64,000 nucleotides of DNA from CAVTWD01 sp963738325 (GTDB lineage Bacteria > Actinomycetota > Acidimicrobiia > Acidimicrobiales > Ilumatobacteraceae), in NCBI GenBank assembly GCA_963738325.1, contig CAVTWD010000017.1, positions 434,001 to 498,000 of the forward strand. The letters are read 5' to 3'. A model generated the notes under the pieces. It saw nothing but the letters and a program-made list of their open reading frames with translations. It did not search any database and was not told where the DNA came from. Position numbers and translations under genes: made by a program. Of the stretch, positions 45,543 to 53,458 are shown piece by piece (the stretch's first letter is position 1; each line of letters opens with the position of its first letter).

Positions 45543-46094
45543 TCGACCGTCCTTCGAGCGAGCTGCCCAACCTCGCGAACTACGAACTCACCGCCGGCGA
45601 GGGTCGTACCTGGCCGGCGTCGTCGCGGCCTTGAAGACGACGACACGCACCGTCGGCTTCATCGGCGGTGTCGGCGAACCCTTGATCTGGAACTTCGCGG
45701 CCGGCTACGAAGGCGGGGTCCGATCGGTCGACCCGACGATCCGGATCGTCTCCCGCTACCTGTCGCGGCCACCGAACTTCGAGTCCGGGTTCGAGGACTT
45801 CCAGCTCGGCGGGGAGGCCGGCACCGAGATGTACCAAGGTGGGGCCGACGTGATCTTCGCGGCCGCCGGCACCTCCGGCTTCGGCGTCTTCCAGGCGGCA
45901 TTCACGCAGTCTGCGGTGACGGGGCGGCACCTCTGGGCGATCGGGGCCGACTCCGACCAGTACAACACCACCTTCTGGAAGCGGGTGCCCGGTGCGAGGA
46001 CCGAGTGGAGCGCCAATATCCTCACCTCGGTCGTGAAGCGCTGCGACCGGGCCATGGCCCAGATCCTCCAGGACCACGCCCGAGGTATCTTCAC
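45543..46094 (+). pseudogene. Internal fragment of a BMP-family ABC substrate-binding protein
   Basis: SSELPNLANYELTAGEG, then after a shift near 45600 (one G short of GGGG) SYLAGVVAALKTTTRTVGFI, GGVGEPLIWNFAAGYEGGVR, AGTEMYQGGADVIFAAAGTS, GFGVFQAAFTQSAVTGRHLW, AIGADSDQYNTTFWKRVPGA and VVKRCDRAMAQILQD. This is the middle of a PnrA/Med-like (BMP) protein that binds nucleosides or similar ligands for ABC import. Signal peptide and C-terminus are absent; both ends coincide with repeat junctions. Confidence 0.75.
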
Positions 46095-46445
46095 AGCCGG
46101 CACTGGCCGCCGTTGCCCACCGCTCGCAGCCGCCCAAGTGGCACGAAAGTGGCACGAAGCTCGCTCCTCGTTCCGGCGCCGTCACTCGAAAGGCCAATGG
46201 CATCTTTGCTATCCCGTGCGGTGCGGTCGAGCTTGAACTGCGAGGTGACCGCCTGGCTCGATGGTCTCGCCAACGATGAGTTCGGCCACCTCGAGCGCGA
46301 CATCGACCTGCTGGCCGATCAGGGCGCCCTGCTCGGCGAGCCGTTTGCCCGACAACTCGACGGGAAGCTCCGAGAGCTCCGCTTCTACCTCGGCCGACAA
46401 CAGGGCCCCATCACCTCCTACATCGCCACCGGACGGATCATCGAC
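46095..46445 (+). pseudogene. higB leader repeat and toxin fragment (copy D)
   Basis: The leader (CCCAAGTGGCACGAAAGTGG, AGTGGCACGA steps of 11 bp near 46137) is followed by VTAWLDGLANDEFGHLERDI, DLLADQGALLGEPFARQLDG, KLRELRFYLGRQQGPITSYI and ATGRIID from GTG 46245. It ends about 15 codons further than copy A, then joins unrelated sequence. No antitoxin remains. Confidence 0.7.
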
Positions 46446-46449
46446 CGGA

Positions 46450-46580
46450 CGTCGACGATCGCGACGCGCGCCGTGCTGATGTTGGCGACGTGGGTGAGCA
46501 GGCTCCCGAAGTACGCGTCGTTGACGGGCACTTCGATCGCGCCGAGGTGTGACAGTGCCGTCCAGGCCCGCCGAGTTATT
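46450..46580 (-). pseudogene. Small fragment of an acyl-CoA ligase (ANL family)
   Basis: The minus strand reads AWTALSHLGAIEVPVNDAYF, GSLLTHVANISTARVAIVD. This is the LGAxxVPVNxAYxGxLLxHxLxxSxAR segment found in the N-terminal domain of acyl-CoA ligases. Only about 43 codons remain. 46590-46890 shows no further gene. Confidence 0.5.
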
Positions 46581-47170
46581 GGGAATCTCGAAGTCGACGG
46601 CCTACGAGTGCGCCCACACCGGCGACCTGCCGGTGCTTCGATTCGATTCGGGCGACGGAGGATCGTGACCCGGGTAACGCTCATAGGACTCCTCGGCGTC
46701 GACGTTCTGCTGTCCAACCAGGCGGCCAACGGAACGCAGCGAACTCGGCGAACAAGGTGGCGCCGCGCACGGGAGCCGCCCGGAGCAGAGGAGCCCGTGG
46801 CGAGTTGGGCCCGCCCGCACCGACGCGCGTCAGCGAACTGACGCATCCGCAGGTTCCGCTATTTCCGGCACACCTGACCGTCGATCTGGAGGAAGTTGAA
46901 GCGCCCCGGGTTCGGTAGAGGCTCGGGCTATTGAGTCCCTGCGTGGTCGGCGGGGACGGGTTGACGGTAGTGGGCGGCTTCGAACGCCGCCGGGGTAGTG
47001 AAGCGTGGGCCGGGTTCGATCGCGCCGTGGAGGCGGCGGTGGTTGAACCAGTCGGCGTAGGTGAGGGTGGCGAACTCGACGTCGTCGAGGCCGCGCCACG
47101 GTCCTCGCTTGTAGATGAGCTCCCACTTGTAGAGGCCGTTGAAGCTCTCGGCGAGGGCGTTATCGAAGCT

Positions 47171-47277
47171 TTGTCCGGCCAATCGGAGATTGGTCCGCCC
47201 TTCGGGCCCGGACAATGCCTGTTAACCGGCCAATCACCGCGCCGAAAGGGGGAGGCAGATCGGCCGGTTAACTGGCA
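47171..47277. repeat. Double-hairpin insert within IS3 orfB
   Basis: Hairpin one: TTGTCCGG (47171-47178) pairs with CCGGACAA (47208-47215). Hairpin two: TGCCTGTTAACCGGCC (47216-47231) pairs with GGCCGGTTAACTGGCA (47262-47277) with one mismatch. The insert separates the SKGD and SFDNALAE codons of a conserved transposase motif, so its borders are well defined. It looks like one or two miniature inverted-repeat elements. Confidence 0.65.
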
Positions 47278-47358
47278 GTCGCCCTTGGAGCCGACCGAGG
47301 CGACGATGTCGTTGTCGGCGAGTCGCTGGCTGTAACGCACGCTGAGGTATTGCTCAGG

Positions 47359-48797
47359 TTCAACCGGTGGTCGCAACACCGTCTTGTTGTGTCGAGCGTA
47401 GGTGTTGGTCGAAGGCCTCGGCGGGTGTCTTCCAGCCGAGGGTCTTGCGTGGCCGGCTGTTCAGGGTGGCGGCGACGGCCTCGATCTCGTCGGCGTTCCA
47501 GCGCGACAGGTCGGTGCCTTTCGGGAAGTATTGGCGCAGCAGACCGTTGGTGTTCTCGTTCGTGCCTCGCTGCCAGGGGCTGCGTGGGTCGGCGAAGAAG
47601 ACCGGGATGCCGGTCTCGATCTTGAACGCGGCGTGGGCCGACAGCTCCTTGCCGCGATCCCAGGTCAGTGAGTGGCGCAGCTGCTCGGGAAGGGTCGTCA
47701 TCGTGGGGGCCAGCGCGTCTTTCATGGCGAGGGCGCCGTAGCCGGCGAGCGGTGGCCCGTTGTTGGTGCGAGCGACGACGCCGAAGCCCTCGGCGCGGGG
47801 CAGGTGGATGAGCATCGTGAACCGGGTGGTGCGCTCGACGAGCGTCCCGATCGCGGAGCGCTCGAGGCCGATCAGCAGGTCCCCGTCCCAATGACCCGGA
47901 ACTGCGCGGTCGGCGGCCTCGGCGGGCCGTTCGCTGATCATGACCTCGGGCGTGACGTGCGCCCACTTCTGCGGTCGGGCCCGAGCTCGGGGCACTCGCA
48001 GCGCCCGACCTGTCCGCAGACAAGCAACCAGTTCACGTCGGAGGGCGCCGCGGCTCTGAACGAACAGCGCCTGCTAGATCGCCTCGTGGCTGATCCTCAT
48101 CGACGCATCATCGGGGAACTCGACCCGAAGGCGCGCAGAGATCTGCTCGGGGCTCCACCCCTGCACCCATCGCCGGTCACCGCGATGCGGCTTGTTCCTG
48201 CCCTTCCACGCCGCGGTGACCGGACCAGCCACGGCAGAATCGTCAGGCCAGCGAACCTCCCCGGCGAGCCGTTCTTGCACGTAGTCACGCAACGGGTCGT
48301 TCGCAGCGAGCTTCGCCGTCTTTGGACGGCGAGCGATCAGGTCTGCCTTCCACTGCGCCACTGATGCCCGGTAGTCGAGCTTGCCGCTACGCGTCGCAGC
48401 GTTGCGGCGCAGCCCCCGGGAGATCGTCGACGGCGCCCGGCCCAGCCGCCGAGCGATCGCCCGAACCCCGCCACCCTGCGCTCGCAACAGCGCGATCTCT
48501 TCGCGTTCCCGGAACGACAGGTAACGGCCGGCGAGCGGGGCAAGATCGATCGAGGGCATCCCGCCACCGTGGCGGAACCATCGACTGCCCGCCGCCTGGG
48601 ACACACCGACCGCCACCGCGGCCTCCTCGGCCAGGAGCCCCTTGGCGATCTCACGCCAGAACTCGCGCTCGACCTCCCGGCGAAGCGACGGCGCCCCCGG
48701 CGACTTCATCGGCGACCGACCCGTCAACTCCCTCATCCACCCCGCAGGCCTGCCCATCAACACCTCCACGATCGAGGTGTTGCGACGACCAGTTGAA
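47359..48797 (-). mobile_element. IS30-family element inserted in IS3
   Basis: The ends read outward GGTGTTGCGACCACCGGTTGAA (left, in pieces of 20 or fewer: GGTGTTGCGACCACCGG, GTTGAA) and GGTGTTGCGACGACCAGTTGAA-like (right), the IS30 terminal pattern. It interrupts orfB of the surrounding IS3 within the HHSDRGVQ motif region. 1439 bp. No target duplication is obvious. Confidence 0.75.
47360..48757 (-). pseudogene. IS30 transposase with one in-frame amber codon
   Basis: YLSFREREEIALLRAQGGGV, RAIARRLGRAPSTISRGLRR (helix-turn-helix) and GWSPEQISARLRVEFPDDAS. Then HEAI, TAG at about 48071-48073, and QALFVQSRGALRRELVACLR. The rest has VPGHWDGDLLIGLERSAIGT (first D), YGALAMKDALAPTMTTLPEQ, SLTWDRGKELSAHAAF (second D) and QRGTNENTNGLLRQYFPKGT (E). 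HEAIYQ is the conserved sequence in the family, so TAG replaces a tyrosine codon. The frame is otherwise open over 465 codons. Confidence 0.8.
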
Positions 48798-49436
48798 TCC
48801 ACCTTGCACGCCGCGGTCCGAGTGGTGGACCAGCGCCGACAGGTCGGCGCCAGCCCGTCGACGGTTGAAGATCGCCGTCTCGAGCGCGTCGATGGCCAGG
48901 TCGCTGCGCAGCGACCGGGACGCTTGCCAGCCGACGACCATGCGGGAGAACACGTCGATGATGAACGCGATTCCACGTAACTAATACGTACACCCAGCCC
49001 GAGTGCGTCTTGACGTAGGTCAGATCGGCGACCCACAGCCGGTTCGGTGCCGGCGCCCGGAACTGGCGCTCCACCAGATCCGCCGGCCGGTCCAGCCGAT
49101 CATCGCCAACAGTCGTGCGGATGAACACCCGGCCTCGCCGGCAGCCCTGCAACCCCAGGTCGCCCATCAGGCGCTCCACGGTGCAACGAGCGACCCGAAC
49201 CCCGTCCTTGTTCAGCTGGTCCCACACCTTGTCGGCGCCGTACACGGCCAGGTTCTCCTCCCACACCCGCACGATCAGCGGCTTGGGCGCCGCGTCGCGG
49301 ACCGCCCGCGCTGACAGCGGGCGCTTCCTGGCGGCGTGATACGTCGACGGGGCGATGCCCAGCACCTGGGCGATCGGCTCGATACCCCAACGCAGCTGGC
49401 CGCTGCGCCGATCCTTGTGCTCGTCGATGAACCGGA

Positions 49437-49757
49437 TCACTTCGTCGACTGGCGGTCGAGCTCCGCCCCGAAGAAATGGGCGGCCGCCTTCAAGATGTCG
49501 TTGGCTCGCCGCAGCTCGGCGTTCTCCCGCTTCAGGCGCTTCAGCTCGGCCAGCTCCTCGGTCGTGGCGCCCGGGCGGCGGCCGGTGTCGCGTTCGGCCT
49601 GGCGGACCCACAGCCGAACGGTCTCGGCCTTCGGGCCCAGCTTCTCGGCCACCGAGCAGATCGCTTCCCACTGCGACCCGTACTCATGACCGTGCTCGAG
49701 CACCATCCGCACCGCACGCTCACGCACCTCATCGGGGTACTTCCCATGGTTGGGCAC
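49437..49757 (-). CDS. IS3 OrfA (helix-turn-helix/leucine zipper protein)
   Basis: 106 residues: YPDEVRERAVRMVLEHGHEY, AICSVAEKLGPKAETVRLWV and TTEELAELKRLKRENAELRR. The helix-turn-helix and heptad leucines of IS3 OrfA are complete. In active elements a -1 frameshift joins it to OrfB; the downstream OrfB here is broken. Confidence 0.85.
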   Translation of the reverse strand: MPNHGKYPDEVRERAVRMVLEHGHEYGSQWEAICSVAEKLGPKAETVRLWVRQAERDTGRRPGATTEELAELKRLKRENAELRRANDILKAAAHFFGAELDRQSTK

Positions 49758-49807
49758 TGCTCCATCCTCTCAAGGGTTGGAGCCTCCACGAATCCCGGGG
49801 CGCTTCA

Positions 49808-50063
49808 GGCGCAGCGACCCCATCCCATCGGCGTTGAACTCCGCGATCACCCGCCGCACCTGGTTCTCGTCGGTCTCGAGCACTTGAGCGATCTGCCGTG
49901 CCGACGATCTCGACGCCGACGCCAGCACGATCTGCGCTCGTTGCCGCAACGCGAACACCTTCGACTGGCGCGACACCGGACGCAACTTGACCGCTTCGTC
50001 CTCGCTCAGATCTCTCACGAACACCGACGCAGGCCGAGCCATTGACACCCCGAAGATCGACAA
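49808..50063 (-). pseudogene. N-terminal fragment of an IS630-type transposase
   Basis: MARPASVFVRDLSEDEAVKL, VFALRQRAQIVLASASRSSA and RQIAQVLETDENQVRRVIAE are the first helix-turn-helix of IS630 transposases. It ends after FNADGMGSLR, where the IS3 inverted repeat begins; the remainder is not found at the other end of IS3, so sequence was lost. Confidence 0.7.
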
Positions 50064-50120
50064 CCATCGACCATCGTGGCCCCGCGCCCAGCGCCGGTGG
50101 TGGACGCGCGTGACCGGTGA

Positions 50121-50231
50121 CTACTTCAGCGCCACCCGCCCGATGCCCCTGCCCGCGCCTGTGATGAGGGCGCTGATGCCGTCGAACAGGCCGGGAGCGA
50201 ACACCTTTCGGGGATCAGATTGGTGTGGCAT
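50121..50231 (-). pseudogene. 5' fragment of a short-chain dehydrogenase gene
   Basis: From ATG 50231: MPHQSDPRKVFAPGLFDGIS then ALITGAGRGIGRVALK and a stop. TGAGRGIG is the SDR cofactor loop. Only 36 codons remain; the rest is replaced by IS630/IS3 sequence. It lay upstream of, and probably downstream in operon from, the thiolase remnant on the same strand. Confidence 0.6.
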
Positions 50232-50559
50232 GCGGACCTCCGGTGGAGTGATGAGGGGCAGCGGCGGTCGCCGGGCTCAGTGGAGCCTGCGGTCTGAGTG
50301 TGAAGGAACGTGTCGCGAGTCGCGGGCCGGCTCGTGACGTTGGCGGGTGCGTTCAGCGGCGCTGGAGAATGTGAACCACGCAGACGGCGCCGACGCCGAC
50401 CATGTGGGCGAGGCCGGTGCGCGCGCCGGGCTGCTGACGGCTGCCAGCTTCGTGACGCAGCTGCGTGGTGAGCGCGCAGATCTGACCGACGCCAGTGGGG
50501 CCGATTGGGTGTCCCATCGCGAGCAGGCCGGAACCTGTCAAGCCCGGTGAGACAACTTG

Positions 50560-51570
50560 TCATGCGGATGTGATGAGTGCTTCGGGGCTGGGTTCGTTGA
50601 TCCAGGCGATGGTGGGCAGCTTCGGCGGCTGGGGCGGGCGGTGCCCGAACCGTGCCGGGTTGGCGGCGTAGGCGGCGTCGAGAGTGACGGCCCGCTGGGC
50701 GCGGATCTCGTCGGCGGTGCCGTAGTGGACCGACGCCGGGGTGTGCAGCCCGATGCCGGCGTGGCGGTGGACGTGGTTGTAGTGATCGAAGAACGCGGCG
50801 CAGAACGCCCGGGCGTCTTCGATCGAGCCGAACCGGCCAGGGAAGGCCGGGCAGTACTTGAGGGTCTTGAAGTTCGCCTCCGAGTACGGGTTGTCGTTGC
50901 TCACATGCGGCCGGCTGTGGCTGCGGGCGACACCGAGATCGACGAGCAGCTGGGCGACGGGCTTCGATGTCATCGAGGTGCCCCGGTCGGCGTGCAAGGA
51001 GAGCTGGCCGCGGCCGATGCCGTGTCGCTGCAGGGTGTCGGCGATGAAGGCTTCGGCGAGCTCTCCGGTCTCGGCCGGCGACACCATCCAGCCGACGACG
51101 TAGCGGGAGAAGATGTCGATGACCACGAACAGCTCGTAGTAGACGCCCCGCTGCGGGCCCTGCAGCTTCGTGATATCCCACGACCAGACCTCGTTCGGTC
51201 GACGGGCGATGAGCTCGGGCTTCTTGGTCGCCGGGTGGGTGCGCTGCCGTCGCCGTTCGCGGTTCTCGCCGGCGACCGCGAGCAGCCGGTACATGGTGGA
51301 GATCGAGCACAGGTAGATGCCGTCATCGAGCAGCCGGGCCCACACCTGGGCCGGGGCCAGGTCGCAGTACTCCGCCGAGCGCAGCACCGTCAGCACCCGC
51401 TGGCGCTCCTGCTCGGTGAGCTTGTTCGGTGGGGCCGGCCGGGGTGCCGGCGGACCCGCCACTGGCGGTCGCTGCCGCCGATAGCGCGTCGCCCGCGAGA
51501 CGCCGAGCAGGTCGCAGGCGGCGCTGGTCGATGTCATCGCTTCGAGCTCACCGAAGTGCGCCTCGATCAT
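50560..51570 (-). CDS. IS3 OrfB transposase
   Basis: 336 residues, intact: TSAACDLLGVSRATRYRRQR, then NEVWSWDITKLQGPQRGVYY (D), QLSLHADRGTSMTSKPVAQL (D), VSNDNPYSEANFKTLKYCPA (E) and HAGIGLHTPASVHYGTADEI. Complete DDE integrase core. ATG 51570 overlaps the orfA stop (ATGA), indicating translational coupling. Confidence 0.9.
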   Translation of the reverse strand: MIEAHFGELEAMTSTSAACDLLGVSRATRYRRQRPPVAGPPAPRPAPPNKLTEQERQRVLTVLRSAEYCDLAPAQVWARLLDDGIYLCSISTMYRLLAVAGENRERRRQRTHPATKKPELIARRPNEVWSWDITKLQGPQRGVYYELFVVIDIFSRYVVGWMVSPAETGELAEAFIADTLQRHGIGRGQLSLHADRGTSMTSKPVAQLLVDLGVARSHSRPHVSNDNPYSEANFKTLKYCPAFPGRFGSIEDARAFCAAFFDHYNHVHRHAGIGLHTPASVHYGTADEIRAQRAVTLDAAYAANPARFGHRPPQPPKLPTIAWINEPSPEALITSA

Positions 51571-51953
51571 CGCGTCGACTTCGGATCGGTGTCCGCGCTC
51601 TCGGAGAGCCCTTCCAAGAGCGCGTGCAGTTTTCCCATGACATCGAGCGCCGATCTCGTCTTGGCCAGCTCCGTCTCCAACCGTTCGTTGCGGCGGCGCA
51701 GCCGCTCCAGCTCGACCTGCTCAGGGGAACGACGCGGCTTCGCCTTCGGCGCCAGCCCCTGCTGGGCGCCGGCATCGCGAGCCTTGCGCCACTCCGCCAG
51801 ATGCGAGCTGTAGAGGGCCTCGCGGCGCAGCAACGCCCCGCGCTCGCTCGAGCCGACCGGCAACGTGTCGTACTCGTCGAGGATCTCGGCCTTGTACTCG
51901 GCGGTGAACGATCGCCGCCGAGGCCGGGCAGCCGGGTCGGGCTCGTCCACCAC
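51567..51953 (-). CDS. IS3 OrfA
   Basis: 128 residues: RRRSFTAEYKAEILDEYDTL, REALYSSHLAEWRKARDAGA and EQVELERLRRRNERLETELA, a helix-turn-helix followed by a leucine zipper. GTG or ATG start near 51953. Together with OrfB it makes this the best candidate for a currently mobile IS in the window besides the element at 24.5 kb. Confidence 0.85.
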   Translation of the reverse strand: MVDEPDPAARPRRRSFTAEYKAEILDEYDTLPVGSSERGALLRREALYSSHLAEWRKARDAGAQQGLAPKAKPRRSPEQVELERLRRRNERLETELAKTRSALDVMGKLHALLEGLSESADTDPKSTR

Positions 51954-52609
51954 GCCATCATGGGCGCGCGCGAAGCAGAGATGCAGTCGTCATGGTCATC
52001 GGGTCTACGTCTTCCAGACTCGCCCTGCAGGGATGGTCGGCTACCGCAGGTGTCTCACGTCAGCCTGACAGACAGGGGGCCGCCTGACGGGCTGACGGCG
52101 ACGCGGCCGCCGACGTCGAGCTCACCAGAGGCGAGACAGCTGGCGGCTTGGCCGGGTGGACGTGCGCCCATTGCTTCCAGGTACAGGAGCTCTTCGACGG
52201 TGAAGGCGTCGTGCAGTTCGATGACGTCGAGGTCTGCGGCCGTGATGCAAGCGTCCCTGAGCGCTTGTGTCGTGGTCTCGCGGGTGAGGGCGGCGTCGAA
52301 GTTCTCGCCGTCGTAGACGGTCTCGGGAATGTGAGGCGGAGGCCAGCACCGTGACCGCTCGCTCGGCGTCGAGCCCGAACTCGTGGATGACGTCGTCAGA
52401 CCCGACGATCGCTGCGGCAGCGCCCTCGCCGATCGGCGTGCACTGCAGGCGGGTCAGCACACCGCTTACTTGTCCGGACGAGAGCACCTCATCGACGGTG
52501 CGCGGAGTGCGCCGCTGGGCGTTCGGGTTCTGCGCCCGTTGCGGCTGTTCTCCACGGCCACCGCGGCGAAGTGCTCCGGCGTGGCGCCGTCGCGTCGATG
52601 CTGGCCAGG

Positions 52610-52795
52610 CTGTCCGGTCGTCGCTACCAGTCGGCGCTCGAACCGGTCGGCGAGACGGTCGAAGCTACCGCGTCGGGAACGTCGCAGAGCTCGGTGAGCC
52701 GCCGGTTCATCACCGCCACCGCCGAGCGTCTCGCCGAGTTCCGATCCCGGCCGCTGGGCGACCAGCGCTGGCTGATCTTGTGCAAGCGAGGCGCT
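52610..52795 (+). pseudogene. IS256-like transposase internal fragment
   Basis: YQSALEPVGETVEATASGTS, QSSVSRRFITATAERLAEFR and RPLGDQRWLI match the region before the first catalytic Asp of IS256-like transposases (GTSxSSVSRRFxxxTxxxLxE). It is bordered by the thiolase remnant and the TetR gene. It could be the counterpart of the C-terminal fragment at 20.7-21.1 kb. Confidence 0.6.
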
Positions 52796-53372
52796 ACTCG
52801 CCGGGGAGAACCGCCAGTGCGTTCTCGATGCCCCGCTCGAGCACCTCATCGGCGATCCGGCGGTCAGCGAGTGCGCGAGACAGCTGCACCGTGCCGATCA
52901 GCAGCGCGAACAGGCTGAGCGTCTGTCCGCGCGCCGACTGAGGATCGCTGGGAGCGAGACGGGAGGCGATCTCGTCGACTAGTCCCAGGACCCCGTCGGT
53001 GTAGGCGTGCTTGGTGGCATCGCCACAGCGCCCGATCTCGTCGAGCAGAGCCGCGGAGGGGCAGCCGTGCTCTGGGTCGTCGCGGTGCTCGATCGACAGG
53101 TACTCGCGCACCAATTGCTCGACTCCCTCGCGGTCGGAGGCCTGCGCGCGGTAGCGCTCGAGCTGTTGGCGCAGCTGGTCGGCGACCGCGGTGGCGACGA
53201 GGTCCTCCTTCGATACGAAGTGGGCGTAGAAGGCACCGTTGGTCAGCCCGGCGTCCGCCATGAGCACGGAGACGCCCGAGCCGTCGATGCCATCACGCTT
53301 CAGACGCTGACCGGCGGCCTCGATGATCCGCCGCCTGGTCGCTTCCTTGTGTTCCTTGCCGTAGCGGGCCAC
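52794..53372 (-). CDS. TetR-family repressor
   Basis: About 192 residues; GTG 53372 preferred (ARYGKEHKEATRRRIIEAAG), GTG/ATG 53393 possible. Helix-turn-helix SVLMADAGLTNGAFYAHFVS with KEDLV; the C-terminal TetR_C part has EHGCPSAALLDEIGRCGDA, common in TetR proteins of the AcrR/YxaF type. Divergent from the hydrolase at 53459; the 66-base gap contains an imperfect palindrome suitable as operator. Confidence 0.9.
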   Translation of the reverse strand: MARYGKEHKEATRRRIIEAAGQRLKRDGIDGSGVSVLMADAGLTNGAFYAHFVSKEDLVATAVADQLRQQLERYRAQASDREGVEQLVREYLSIEHRDDPEHGCPSAALLDEIGRCGDATKHAYTDGVLGLVDEIASRLAPSDPQSARGQTLSLFALLIGTVQLSRALADRRIADEVLERGIENALAVLPGE

Positions 53373-53419
53373 ACGCGCCTCCTCGTGTCGCACGACACGT
53401 TGCCTTCTGTCTGACGTCC

Positions 53420-53438
53420 ATTATAGTACGATCATAAT
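53420..53438. promoter_or_regulatory. TetR operator candidate and divergent promoter
   Basis: ATTATagTACGAtcATAAT is an imperfect palindrome centred in the gap between the divergent TetR and hydrolase genes. It contains TATAGT and, on the other strand, GATTAT, so it overlaps probable -10 boxes in both directions. Confidence 0.55.
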
Positions 53439-53458
53439 CTAATCGGCAGGAGCGCACG

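Larger units (their letters stand above)
46928..49460 (-). pseudogene. IS3 OrfB transposase, disrupted by IS30 and a hairpin insert
   Basis: Pieces in order: VIRFIDEHKDRRSGQLRWGI, YGADKVWDQLNKDGVRVARC, LWVADLTYVKTHSGWVYV (first D). Then comes a short extra sequence near 48990, then FSRMVVGWQASRSLRSDLAI, SALVHHSDRGVQ (second D). IS30 sits here, followed by YLSVRYSQRLADNDIVASVG, SKGD, the hairpin insert, and SFDNALAESFNGLYKWELIY (catalytic E) to RFTTPAAFEAAHYRQP. The full DDE set can be traced across the interruptions. Confidence 0.8.
46897..49807 (-). mobile_element. IS3-family element carrying two nested insertions
   Basis: TGAAGCGCCCCGGG (46897) and CCCGGGGCGCTTCA (ending 49807) are perfect 14-bp inverted ends of the TG...CA type. 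Subtracting the inner IS30 (1439 bp) and the hairpin insert (about 105 bp) leaves about 1.37 kb, a normal IS3 size. orfA is intact; orfB is interrupted. No target duplication is visible. The right end abuts a truncated IS630 transposase gene. Confidence 0.8.
50536..52070 (-). mobile_element. IS3-family element, apparently intact
   Basis: TGTCAAGCCCGGTGAGACAA at the left end and the complement-like TGTCTCACGTCAGCCTGACA at the right end are imperfect terminal inverted repeats. 1535 bp with intact orfA and orfB. It interrupts the thiolase gene between the SGG and AMGHPIG codons, which fixes both borders closely. No clear target duplication. Confidence 0.8.
50353..52620 (-). pseudogene. Thiolase/lipid-transfer-type gene, 5'-truncated and split by an IS3
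   Basis: From the right: ATPEHFAAVAVENSRN, then VDEVLSSGQ-like frames, VSGVLTRLQCTPIGEGAAAA, IVGSDDVIHEFGLDAERAVT, LHDAFTVEELLYLEAMGA-type sequence in a shifted frame, and ELDVGGRVAVSPSGGP. After the IS it continues GSGLLAMGHPIGPTGVGQIC and ALTTQLRHEAGSRQQP. The GHPIGxTG box is the thiolase C-terminal signature. The N-terminal catalytic-Cys half is missing where an IS256-like fragment abuts near 52620. Several frameshifts are present. Confidence 0.7.

Noticed and set aside
48971..49000. Short odd insertion (ATTAGTTACGTGGAAT) in IS3 orfB as a third mobile insert
   Set aside because: About 16 bases without inverted ends or duplication; could be an excision footprint or assembly artefact, not enough to call an element.
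50557..51813. Plus-strand frame of 418 codons across IS3
   Set aside because: Antisense to intact IS3 orfA/orfB with a full DDE set; no ribosome-binding site or family match.
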